Source of the DNA: Paraburkholderia sp.
Lineage (GTDB): Bacteria; Pseudomonadota; Gammaproteobacteria; Burkholderiales; Burkholderiaceae
Direction of reading: 5' to 3'
Assembly: GCF_028283785.1 (NCBI RefSeq)
Contig: NZ_JAPWKB010000005.1
Span: 496,001-560,000, forward strand
DNA: 64,000 nucleotides
How positions within the stretch are numbered: position 1 is the stretch's first letter; every line of letters begins with the position of its first letter. The notes under the pieces were generated by a model. The model was not told the origin of the DNA. It searched no databases and saw nothing but the letters and a program-made list of their open reading frames with translations. This document shows, in pieces, positions 56,135 through 64,000 of this stretch. The position numbers were made by a program, and so were the translations under genes.

Positions 56135-58252
56135 TCACGCGGCCCGCCGTCCGATCACGGCCGTCCCGCATTCCTCGATCAGCGCGCGGAACGTCGTCGC
56201 GGTATGCACGGGATGCACCGTGTTCGCCGTGCCCGTCTCGGCATCGCGTGCGCCGGCGCCGTCCAACGCCTGTCCGCCGATACCCACCACGAGCGTCGCC
56301 GGCAACTGCCGGTCGCGAATCCGGCGCAGCAGATTGCGCAGATACGGCGGCGACTCCGATGCATCGAGCGACACCACGCACACCACCGACGCCTTCGCGA
56401 AATCCGCTTCGTCGGCGCCGCCGCTGCGCACGCGCTCATACGTCGTCGCGGTTGCGGCGATCGCCTGACGCGCCAGCAACTGCATCACGATCGACGCGGC
56501 GACCGCATCGAACGCGCCGCGCCCAGGCACGCACAACACCGCCGATGCAGCCGGCTCACCACTCGCAGCAGCACCCTTCCCGTCATCCACAGACGTAGAA
56601 CCAGACACAGACACAGACGCCGACAACATCGACGACGACGCCCCAGCCGCGACCGCTTCCGCACGCGCCCTCGCCCGCGCCGCCGACTCTCCGTCCGCGC
56701 CCGATCTCGATGCCGCCTTGCTGCCCGCATCCGCAAACGCCGGTTCCGTCTCGGGCCCGACCGGCGGCTCGAACGGTGCGTGATGAACCGGCGCGGGCGG
56801 CGCCGTCACGATCTGCGCCGCCCCTGCCTCGGCGAGACGCCGGTCCGCGGCCCCTTCGACCGTTTCGAGGTTCTCGATGATATCGACCAGCGCTTCGTTG
56901 ATCCGCGCCAGCTGCTCCGGCCCGAGCACGCCGCGCAGCGCATCGTTGCGCGCCAGCCGCAAGCCTTGCAGCACGACCTGATCGTAGTAATCGATCACCG
57001 GCATGTCGCTCAGCAGACGGTCCGCCTGCACGATCGCCTCGTGCGTGTCGTCGGCGAGAAGCCGCTGATAGAAATTCTGCGCGGGCGTCAACGCGGGTTG
57101 ATCGCCGAGCAGCACGGTCAGAAAGTTCAGCCGGTCAGCGTAACGGCCAAGCGTGACGACGCACAGCGTCAGCGGCGTCGACAGCACCAGTCCGACCGGC
57201 CCCCAGAGCCAGCTCCAGAAAATCGCCGCGACCACCACCGCGAGCGGCGACAACCCCGAGCGGTGTCCGTACAGCAACGGCTCGACGACCTGCCCGGCAG
57301 CCACGTCGACGACCACGAACAGCACCAGCGTCCACACCGCCATCGTCCATTGCGGCTGGATCGCGGCCGCGAGAATCGTCGCGACCAGCGCGGCAATCCA
57401 GATGCCGATATACGGCACGAAACGCAGCAACGCCGCGATCACGCCGAACAGCAACGCGCCCGGCACGCCGATCACCGCGAGACCGATCGCGATCACGCCG
57501 CCCGTCGCGAGATTCACGCCCAGTTGCGCGACGAAATATCGGCTCAGGCGCACGGCTGCGTCGTTGATCGCGGTGGTCGTGCGATGCAGGTCGTGCGAGC
57601 CGAACAGACTGATCAGACGATCGCGCAGATCCTCGCGTTGCAACAGGATAAAGATGGTCACGACCAGCACGATAAAGGTCGTTTCGAGCGGGGCGACTGC
57701 GGGAGAGAACGCGCGTTGCGCGAGCTGCAGCGGCGTCGGCGCGGGTTCGTGCACTTCCACCGGCGTCGGTGCGGGGGGTGCGTTGCGCGCGGCGCGACCG
57801 GTCGGACGTGGCGCGGGACGCGACGGCGCAACCCGTTGCAAGGTCGCGGCGGCCCGGCTCATCAATATGTCGGCGCGACCGACGGTCTTTTCCTGGACCG
57901 TCTCGATCTTCCGTTCGATCGCCACCTGATACTGCGGCAAGTCACCGGCGAGCTGGATCATCTGCGCGCCGATCAGCATGCCCACGCCGAGCAACGCGGT
58001 CAGCGCAAAACCCACCGCGATAAAGATGGGCGGCAATTGCCCCATCTTCATCCGGCGCAACAGATTGACGAGCGGCGCGAGCAGAAAGCTCAGCAGCACC
58101 GACAGCGTGATCGGCACGAGCACCGCGCGACCGAAGTACAGGCCGCAGACCACCGCGATTCCGGTCACGACCGAAGCAAGTCCATGCAGGCCCGGCGTGC
58201 CTGGCGGATACACCCGATTCGGCCGCCCGTGAGGCGGCAACGAGATTTTCAT
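56135..58252 (-). CDS. AI-2E/PerM-family transporter with C-terminal extension
   Basis: An inner-membrane protein of 705 residues. The N-terminal ~350 hold the AI-2E exporter domain (PF01594) with about 8 membrane segments, including TLSVLLSFLLAPLVNLLRR and the conserved LFGVIAALLRFVPYIGIWIA and EPLLYGHRSGLSPLAVVVAA. A soluble part follows (AVIDYYDQVVLQGLRLAR) after a linker rich in Ala/Ser/Arg. The last ~125 residues form a Rossmann-like segment (VLCVPGRGAFDAVAASIVMQ, VVCVVSLDASESPPYLRNLL, PATLVVGIGGQAL) resembling B12-binding-type folds. Such long forms occur in Burkholderia. Substrate is unknown. The ATG at 58252 fits the family start; no strong ribosome binding site. Confidence 0.88.
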   Translation of the reverse strand: MKISLPPHGRPNRVYPPGTPGLHGLASVVTGIAVVCGLYFGRAVLVPITLSVLLSFLLAPLVNLLRRMKMGQLPPIFIAVGFALTALLGVGMLIGAQMIQLAGDLPQYQVAIERKIETVQEKTVGRADILMSRAAATLQRVAPSRPAPRPTGRAARNAPPAPTPVEVHEPAPTPLQLAQRAFSPAVAPLETTFIVLVVTIFILLQREDLRDRLISLFGSHDLHRTTTAINDAAVRLSRYFVAQLGVNLATGGVIAIGLAVIGVPGALLFGVIAALLRFVPYIGIWIAALVATILAAAIQPQWTMAVWTLVLFVVVDVAAGQVVEPLLYGHRSGLSPLAVVVAAIFWSWLWGPVGLVLSTPLTLCVVTLGRYADRLNFLTVLLGDQPALTPAQNFYQRLLADDTHEAIVQADRLLSDMPVIDYYDQVVLQGLRLARNDALRGVLGPEQLARINEALVDIIENLETVEGAADRRLAEAGAAQIVTAPPAPVHHAPFEPPVGPETEPAFADAGSKAASRSGADGESAARARARAEAVAAGASSSMLSASVSVSGSTSVDDGKGAAASGEPAASAVLCVPGRGAFDAVAASIVMQLLARQAIAATATTYERVRSGGADEADFAKASVVCVVSLDASESPPYLRNLLRRIRDRQLPATLVVGIGGQALDGAGARDAETGTANTVHPVHTATTFRALIEECGTAVIGRRAA

Positions 58253-58490
58253 CGTTATATAGATTCCGGTTGGCGGGCCCGTGGCGGCCGCGCTCGAAGA
58301 ATGAGGACTGGCAATCGAGCGGCACAGCAATCCGCATGCCGCTCCCTGCCCTCGCTCATTGTCGCGCATTTGCCACGGGTCGCTCCACTTCCCCCCTTAC
58401 AGGGAGACCGCCGGACCAGCCTGTTTCAGAGCATGTCTTACCGCCGGTTTTGCATCGCCGCCGCGTCATTGCGCGCGCCGGCGCGATGCA

Positions 58491-60020
58491 TCAGGCCGGC
58501 CGCGACGTGCCGATTTCCACCGCCGCCTTCATCTCTTCCTTCACTTCCGGCGGACCGGCGAAGCGCGTGCGCACGCCGAGGCCGTACCAGAACACCGCCA
58601 TCACGACGATCAGCGCGAGACTGATGTACAGCACTTTCTGGTTCGGCGGCTGGATGCCGACATACACCAGCACCGCGCCGCCGAGAATCGCCAGCGTCGC
58701 GATCGGCTTGGACCAGACACCGAGATTGAACGGTCCCTTGCGGAGCCACGTCTTGCCTTCGGCGTTCAGGCCCGCGGCAATCGGCATCACGTACGACACG
58801 TACAGGAACACCGCACATCCGGTCGACAGCACGGCGAACGCGTCGCCGTAAAGCGTCGCCGCGATGCTCAGCACGGCCGATACCCAGATCGCCGCGCCCG
58901 GCGTGCGATGCGTTTCGTTGACCTTCTTCAGCCAGTTCGATGCGGGCAAACCGCCGTCGCGCGCAAACGCGTACATCATCCGCGAGCACGACGTCAGGCA
59001 CGCGAGGCCGCACAGATAGTTCGACAGGAAAATGCCGATACCGAGCGGCACGCGCAGCCATGTCGGCAAGGTGCCGAGCAACGCGCCGAAGAAGCCGCCG
59101 CCCGCCTTCACGCTGTCGCCGATGTCCGGCATCGCCAGCAGGAACGTGCAGACCATGATGTAGCCGAACAGCGCCGACCAGCCGACCGCGCGAAGCATGC
59201 CCTTCGGCACGTTGCGCGCGGCGTCGTGAGTCTCTTCCGACGTATGCGCCGACGCATCGAAGCCGGTGATCGTGTAGATCGTCAGCAGCAGGCCCGACAG
59301 GAACGCCGCGATCATCCCCTGCTTCGGCCACGCGCCGCCATCGACGCCGGTGAAGTTCGTGAATTGCACCAGACGCGAGAAATCGAACGGCGTCTTCGAA
59401 AAGCCGAGCAGCGAAATGGTCAGCAGCACCGCGATCGCGAAGATCAGATAACCGGACAGATCGGTCAGACGGGTCGTGACCTTGATGCCGCTATGGTTGA
59501 GCCACGCCTGACTCAACGTCACGGCAGCGATGAACGCCGTCTGATGCCAGAAGCCGAGACCGTCCGGATTGATGCCGAACAGCGGCGCGATCAGCGTCTT
59601 GAAGAACGGATCGTAGACGCCGAAATTCACCGACGCGACCACGAAGATCAGCCCGAGCAGGTTGAACCAGGCCGTCGCCCAGCCCCAGCCTTTATTGCCG
59701 AGAATCGAGCTCCAGTGGTACAGACCGCCCGCAGTCGGATACGACGACGCGATCTGCGCCATCGACGCCGCGACCACGATCGCGAACAGCGCGCCGACCG
59801 GCCAGCCCAGACCGATCGATGCGCCGCCCGCCGCGCTCAACGCCTGAGGAAACGCAGTGATGCCGCCGGCCAGAATACAGATGATCGAAAACGAAATCGC
59901 GAAGTTGGAGAAGCCGCTCATGCGACGCGCCAGTTCCTGCTTGTAACCCATGCTTTGCAGTAGCTTGGCGTCGTCGTGTTCCGGCACGCCTGGCGTGCCG
60001 GTTTTCAGACCTGGTTCCAT
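58491..60020 (-). CDS. APC-family amino acid / GABA permease
   Basis: This inner-membrane transporter has 509 residues and about 12 membrane segments. It has the APC/ACT-type start LARRMSGFSNFAISFSIICI followed by GGITAFPQAL, and the loop SSYPTAGGLYHWSSILGNKG typical of the GABA/choline permease (BAT1) group, then GFDASAHTSEETHDAARNVP. It follows the aldehyde dehydrogenase gene by 96 bp on the same strand, suggesting uptake of GABA, putrescine or related amines for that pathway. ATG 60020 has AGAGGAA upstream. Confidence 0.92.
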   Translation of the reverse strand: MEPGLKTGTPGVPEHDDAKLLQSMGYKQELARRMSGFSNFAISFSIICILAGGITAFPQALSAAGGASIGLGWPVGALFAIVVAASMAQIASSYPTAGGLYHWSSILGNKGWGWATAWFNLLGLIFVVASVNFGVYDPFFKTLIAPLFGINPDGLGFWHQTAFIAAVTLSQAWLNHSGIKVTTRLTDLSGYLIFAIAVLLTISLLGFSKTPFDFSRLVQFTNFTGVDGGAWPKQGMIAAFLSGLLLTIYTITGFDASAHTSEETHDAARNVPKGMLRAVGWSALFGYIMVCTFLLAMPDIGDSVKAGGGFFGALLGTLPTWLRVPLGIGIFLSNYLCGLACLTSCSRMMYAFARDGGLPASNWLKKVNETHRTPGAAIWVSAVLSIAATLYGDAFAVLSTGCAVFLYVSYVMPIAAGLNAEGKTWLRKGPFNLGVWSKPIATLAILGGAVLVYVGIQPPNQKVLYISLALIVVMAVFWYGLGVRTRFAGPPEVKEEMKAAVEIGTSRPA

Positions 60021-60116
60021 GATGTTCCTCTCGCTCGGTGGACTGCAAAGGTTGACCAACGGATAAGAACGGCACTAACGAACTGCAGATACGGAGCCGC
60101 TTCAGGCCGGCTCGTC

Positions 60117-61556
60117 TTATTCGAATTTCGCCATCACATGACGCGCGCAGGTGTAGTCCTCGAGCGCGTAGACCGACATGTCCTTGCCGTAACCGGAGCG
60201 TTTCATCCCGCCGTGCGGCATTTCGCTAACCAGCATGAAGTGCGAATTGATCCACGTGCAGCCGTATTGCAGTTGCGACGCCACCTTGAATGCGCGGCTC
60301 ACATCGCGGGTCCAGACCGAACTCGCCAGGCCGAAGTCGGAATCGTTGGCCCATGCGATCGCCTGATCCGTGTCGTCGAAACGCGTGACCGACACCACTG
60401 GTCCGAACACTTCGCGACGCACGATTTCATCGGTCTGCCGCGCGCCCGCGATCACCGTCGGTTCGTAGAAAAACCCGCGCGATCCGCTCGCCTTGCCGCC
60501 CGCCGTGACTTCGATATGAGACTGGCTCGCCGCGCGTTCGACGAAACTCGCGACGCGATTGCGTTGCCGCTCGGAGATCAGCGGCCCCATCTCGACGCCT
60601 TCCATGTGCTGCTCGCCGAAGCGGATCGTGCTGACCGCGCTCGATAGATCCGCGACCAGCTTGTCGTAAATGCGCGGCGCCGCGTACACGCGACATGCCG
60701 CCGTGCAATCCTGTCCCGCGTTGTAGTAACCGAACGTCCGCAAGCCTTCGACGACCTGTTCGAGATCCGCATCGTCGAACACGATCACGGGCGCCTTGCC
60801 GCCCAGTTCGAGATGCGTGCGCTTCACGCTGCGTGAAGCGGCTTCGAGAATCTTTTGCCCGGTCGATACGTCGCCGGTGATGGAAATCATTCGGACGTCG
60901 GGCTGCGAGATCAGCGGTGAGCCGACCGTGTCGCCGCGTCCGGTGACGATATTGATCACGCCTGCCGGGAAGATGCCGGCGATCAGTTCCGCGAGCTTCA
61001 ACGTCGTCAACGGCGTCTGTTCCGACGGCTTCAATACGACCGTATTGCCTGCCGCGACGGCGGGCGCGAGCTTCCACGCAGCCATCATCAACGGATAGTT
61101 CCACGGCGCGATCGATGCCACCACGCCGAGCGGGTCGCGCCGGATCATGCTGGTATAACCCGGCAAATATTCGCCTGCAAGCTGCCCGTGCTGCGTGCGG
61201 CACGCGCCCGCAAAAAAGCGGAACACGTCGGCGACGGCGGGGATTTCGTCGTTGAGCGCGGCCAGATACGGCTTGCCGCAATTCAGCGATTCGAGCCGCG
61301 CGAATTCCGCCGCGCGCGATTCGATCGCGTCCGCGAGTTTCAGCAGCAGCGTCGCGCGATCTTTCGGGACGGTCTTCGCCCACGACGGAAACGCGCGGCT
61401 CGCAGCTTCGACAGCCATCTGCACCTGCTCGACGGATGCTTCGGCGACACGCGCGATCGGTTCGCCCGTGGCGGGATTCAGCACGTCTTCCACATCGCCC
61501 TGTCCCGCGATGAATTCGCCGCCAATCAGCAGGCGCGTTTGCACGGTGTGCTCCAT
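60117..61556 (-). CDS. patD: Gamma-aminobutyraldehyde dehydrogenase-like enzyme
   Basis: This NAD-dependent aldehyde dehydrogenase has 479 residues. Catalytic residues are Asn153 ([14 protein letters not shown]), Glu250 ([12 protein letters not shown]) and Cys284 ([14 protein letters not shown]). The AGQDC pattern and [17 protein letters not shown] stretch fit the PatD/PuuC-like group that oxidises 4-aminobutyraldehyde to GABA in putrescine breakdown. The start ATG 61556 has GGGAGAG upstream. The neighbouring permease gene and LysR regulator on the same strand support an amine-catabolic unit. Exact substrate is inferred. Confidence 0.88.
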   Translation of the reverse strand: MEHTVQTRLLIGGEFIAGQGDVEDVLNPATGEPIARVAEASVEQVQMAVEAASRAFPSWAKTVPKDRATLLLKLADAIESRAAEFARLESLNCGKPYLAALNDEIPAVADVFRFFAGACRTQHGQLAGEYLPGYTSMIRRDPLGVVASIAPWNYPLMMAAWKLAPAVAAGNTVVLKPSEQTPLTTLKLAELIAGIFPAGVINIVTGRGDTVGSPLISQPDVRMISITGDVSTGQKILEAASRSVKRTHLELGGKAPVIVFDDADLEQVVEGLRTFGYYNAGQDCTAACRVYAAPRIYDKLVADLSSAVSTIRFGEQHMEGVEMGPLISERQRNRVASFVERAASQSHIEVTAGGKASGSRGFFYEPTVIAGARQTDEIVRREVFGPVVSVTRFDDTDQAIAWANDSDFGLASSVWTRDVSRAFKVASQLQYGCTWINSHFMLVSEMPHGGMKRSGYGKDMSVYALEDYTCARHVMAKFE

Positions 61557-61823
61557 CGGTCTCTCCCAGGTTCTGTTGTCTGTCGATGCATCGGCGGATA
61601 CATGCCGACGTCGTACCGATTCTAGGGTTGTGATTTTTTTGACCGCTAGTGCGGATCGCAGATACGAGCTATCGGCAAAGCAGAACGCTCCGCGTGCCAC
61701 CGGTTCCGTTACGCATGCATGCGCCGGTTGCCAGTCGACAAACGCCTTTCAGCCCGCGTCGCACGCGACTCCACAGCGTCTGTTTTCGGAAAAACAGAAC
61801 GCATCGAGAGAACTATCGTGAAA

Positions 61824-62741
61824 CTAGATTGAAGATTTTGCGTGACCGCGCGTGTGTTCGCGCGCGACGACGAGGAAGTTCTGCGCGGTCTCCGATTGCG
61901 TCAGTCCGCGCCGCCACGCGATGCCGATATCGACCTTCGGCATGTCTTCCATGATGTGGCGGACTTCGAGCCGGTCGCCGTCGAGCGACCACGGGCGGTA
62001 GAGCACGTCGGGCAGGATCGCGAGTCCCGCGCCGGTGGCGACCAGGCTGCGCACCGCTTCGACCGACGCGGTGCGCATCGCGACGTTCGGCCGGAGCCCG
62101 GCCGCGCGCCAGTAAGCGGTGGTGGCGTCTTCGAGTTCGTCGGCCTTCAGCATGATCATCGATTCGTCGGCGATCTCGCGCAGCGAGATGCTGCCCAGTC
62201 CGCGCAATGCGTGATTCGCGGGCAGCCACAAACGCCACGCGGCCGTCACCAGCGATTCGACTTCGAGCGCCTGGGTGTTTTCGACATTCGACACGATCAA
62301 CACCGCGACATCGAGTTCGCCGTTGACGAGCAGATGCTCGATATACGCGCGCTGGTCTTCGATCACGTTGACCTGGACTTTGGGAAACACGCGACGGTAG
62401 TGATCGAGCAGATACGGCAGGAAGTAGCCCGTCATCATCGTCGTCACGCCGATGTTCAGGCGTCCGCTGACGGTATCGGGCCGCGACGACATCGCCTGCT
62501 GTGCGTTGCGCACGGCGGCGAGAATCTGATGGGCGTGACGCAGGAACTGGTGTCCCGCGTGGGTCAGCACCATGCCGCGTGCGTGGCGCACGAACAGTTG
62601 CGCGCCGACTTCGGTTTCGAGTCCCTTGATTGCGTCGGTGATCACCGATTGCGAAATGTTCAGCGATTGGGTCGCGCCGGTAATCGACTCGGCTTCGGCG
62701 ACGGCCAGAAAATAGCGGACGCTACGGAGGGACAGGGACAT
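61824..62741 (-). CDS. LysR-family transcriptional regulator
   Basis: The 305-residue regulator has the N-terminal winged helix (LRSVRYFLAVAEAESITGAT, QSLNISQSVITDAIKGLETE) and a periplasmic-binding-protein-like effector domain (GRLNIGVTTMMTGYFLPYLL). Orientation is the same as patD, which starts 267 bp downstream, so it does not share the usual divergent promoter. It probably controls the patD-permease genes, but this is not shown by the sequence. It is followed on the minus strand by the 61557-61823 gap, where the patD promoter must lie. Confidence 0.93.
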   Translation of the reverse strand: MSLSLRSVRYFLAVAEAESITGATQSLNISQSVITDAIKGLETEVGAQLFVRHARGMVLTHAGHQFLRHAHQILAAVRNAQQAMSSRPDTVSGRLNIGVTTMMTGYFLPYLLDHYRRVFPKVQVNVIEDQRAYIEHLLVNGELDVAVLIVSNVENTQALEVESLVTAAWRLWLPANHALRGLGSISLREIADESMIMLKADELEDATTAYWRAAGLRPNVAMRTASVEAVRSLVATGAGLAILPDVLYRPWSLDGDRLEVRHIMEDMPKVDIGIAWRRGLTQSETAQNFLVVAREHTRGHAKSSI

Positions 62742-62792
62742 GGACGTCGATGGGATCGGCGGAGCTATCCACTATAGCGGAGTGGCCGCGCG

Positions 62793-63932
62793 TCAAAATT
62801 GGCCGTCGGCGTCGGCGCGGATCATCTGGCCGTGACGCAGCACGGTGAACGCGTCGTCCGGCATACCGGCCGCGCGTGTCGCGTCGAGCAGCAGTCGCGG
62901 CGGTTCGTCGAGCGGTTCATCGGCCAGTTCGAACGTTCCCCAGTGAATCCCGATGGCTTTTCTCGCGTGGACGTCCTTGTAGATCTGCACCGCTTCGGCG
63001 GGATCGACGTGTTGCGCATGCATGAACCAGCGCGGCGCGTACGCGCCGATCGGGATCAGCGCGAGATCGAAACTGCCGAAGCGCGCGCCGATCTGTGCGA
63101 AGTCTTTCGAGTAGCCGGTATCGCCCGCGAAGTAGAACGAAAACGGATGCGGCGCTTGCGCGGCCGTCTTGACGACCCAGCCGCCCCACAGCGTTTCCGC
63201 GCGATCGGTGAGGCTGCGTGCGGACCAGTGCTGGCTCGGCACGAACCAGATATCGAGGCCGTTGGCGTGGGTTTCGTCCCACCAGTCGAGTTCCTGCACA
63301 TTGACGATGCCTTTGCGTTCCATCCAGAGCTTCACGCCGAGCGGCACGAGGAACAGCGGCGGGCCGCCTTGCTGCCGGTTCAGGGCTTCGACGCTGGCGG
63401 TATCCAGGTGATCGTAGTGATTGTGCGAGATCAGCACGACATCGATATGCGGCAATTCGGGAATCGTCAAACCCGGCGGCACCTTGCGTTGCGGGCCGAT
63501 AAACGAAAACGGCGACGCGCGTTTCGAGAACACCGGATCGGTAAGGATATTGACGCCGTTGACCTGAAGCAGCGCGCTTGCGTGGCCGATCCACGTCAAC
63601 GTATCGACGCTGCGGTTGGTCTTGAGGAACGCGATATCCGGATGATCGATGGGGAAGCGATAGCCGTTTTCAGGCGGCTTCGGCAGACCGTGGATCAGGC
63701 GTTCCCAGCGCCATTTGAGCAGCGATTCGTGGGGCAGTTGCGCGTAGTTGTTCTCGAAGCCATCGGGCGTGTGACGCGCGTGATGATATGGCTCGACCGA
63801 CGCCGCCGGCTCTTGCGCCGCCGATGTTACGGCGCCGGACGCGCCCGCCAGCACGAGCGCGGCACAGGATGCGCGGATCGCGCTGAGCGTGGAACGGCGG
63901 ACGGGACCACGAGGCGGACGGAGCACGGGCAT
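62793..63932 (-). CDS. MBL-fold metallohydrolase (NAPE-PLD/UlaG-like), exported
   Basis: This metal-dependent hydrolase of 379 residues has the zinc motif SHNHYDHLD (HxHxDH), the later HNHYDH partners FAGDTGYSKDF (Asp) and GIHWGTFEL (His). The block GLTIPELPHIDVVLI before the motif and FVPSQHWSARSL fit the NAPE-PLD/RomA-like group acting on lipids or similar substrates. The N-terminus is rich in Arg followed by a hydrophobic stretch (ASCAALVLAGASGAVTSAA), indicating export to the periplasm. The gene is complete in the window; its start is at 63932. Substrate unknown. Confidence 0.88.
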   Translation of the reverse strand: MPVLRPPRGPVRRSTLSAIRASCAALVLAGASGAVTSAAQEPAASVEPYHHARHTPDGFENNYAQLPHESLLKWRWERLIHGLPKPPENGYRFPIDHPDIAFLKTNRSVDTLTWIGHASALLQVNGVNILTDPVFSKRASPFSFIGPQRKVPPGLTIPELPHIDVVLISHNHYDHLDTASVEALNRQQGGPPLFLVPLGVKLWMERKGIVNVQELDWWDETHANGLDIWFVPSQHWSARSLTDRAETLWGGWVVKTAAQAPHPFSFYFAGDTGYSKDFAQIGARFGSFDLALIPIGAYAPRWFMHAQHVDPAEAVQIYKDVHARKAIGIHWGTFELADEPLDEPPRLLLDATRAAGMPDDAFTVLRHGQMIRADADGQF

Positions 63933-64000
63933 CGGCGGGTTGTCAGTGAGGGCAACCCGGCAAGCGTAGCGGAATATTGGGGACGGCGTGGTGGGGGTGG

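Overview
The window looks like a chromosomal segment of a Burkholderia-type betaproteobacterium, most likely Paraburkholderia or Caballeronia. The reasons are the high GC content, an OpcP-type porin, the paired DUF2844/DUF3443 secreted proteins, a phasin, a HU protein with a lysine/alanine tail, and HlyD/DHA2/NodT efflux with MarR control. No plasmid, phage or CRISPR module is present. The species assignment is inference.

Positions 1-1270 are a scar of broken pieces (two IS66 transposase fragments, a HU fragment, an integrase fragment) lying against the 3' end of a selenocysteine tRNA. From there to 11288 the minus strand carries a selenoprotein module: selC, selB, selA, fdhE and a membrane formate dehydrogenase (gamma, beta, alpha). 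The alpha subunit reads through an in-frame UGA at codon 197 followed by a SECIS-like hairpin. The genes therefore encode both the Sec-containing enzyme and most of the machinery to make it (selD is not in view). A ~750-bp inverted-repeat element sits between the dehydrogenase genes and fdhE. A second copy at 22.5-24.6 kb was split by a 1328-bp IS256-family insertion with a clean 8-bp target duplication.

Positions 11.5-20.5 kb hold a YihY/BrkB membrane protein, a porin, and a minus-strand operon of ATP-grasp, alpha-E, transglutaminase and Anbu (proteasome-like) genes. The ATP-grasp gene carries a one-base frameshift near its end. A HU-type protein with a basic N-terminal tail follows. Positions 20.8-28 kb hold a MocR regulator, the IS, a POT peptide transporter, a small membrane protein and a PanE-type reductase. 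Positions 28.1-34.6 kb hold a tripartite efflux operon with a thiolase fused onto its 3' end by a 2-bp gap, and two MarR genes. All three promoter regions share a GTGC-N4-GCAC palindrome.

Positions 34.6-41.9 kb hold a second, differently built amidoligase-type cluster: transglutaminase, ATP-grasp fused to alpha-E, and a giant transglutaminase-DUF2126 protein. Both versions of this poorly understood peptide-metabolism system therefore lie about 15 kb apart. Next come a zinc-ribbon metallopeptidase, DUF3443/DUF2844, a phasin, a small secreted protein and an NlpC/P60 lipoprotein.

Positions 49.7-55.6 kb pair a VpsR-like sigma-54 activator with a secreted 1165-residue Gly/Ser/His repeat protein, which has no function I recognise. 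The right end holds a 16-copy heptanucleotide repeat, an AI-2E/PerM-type transporter with a large C-terminal extension, an amino-acid permease with an aminobutyraldehyde dehydrogenase and a LysR regulator (probable putrescine/GABA catabolism), and a metallo-beta-lactamase-fold hydrolase.
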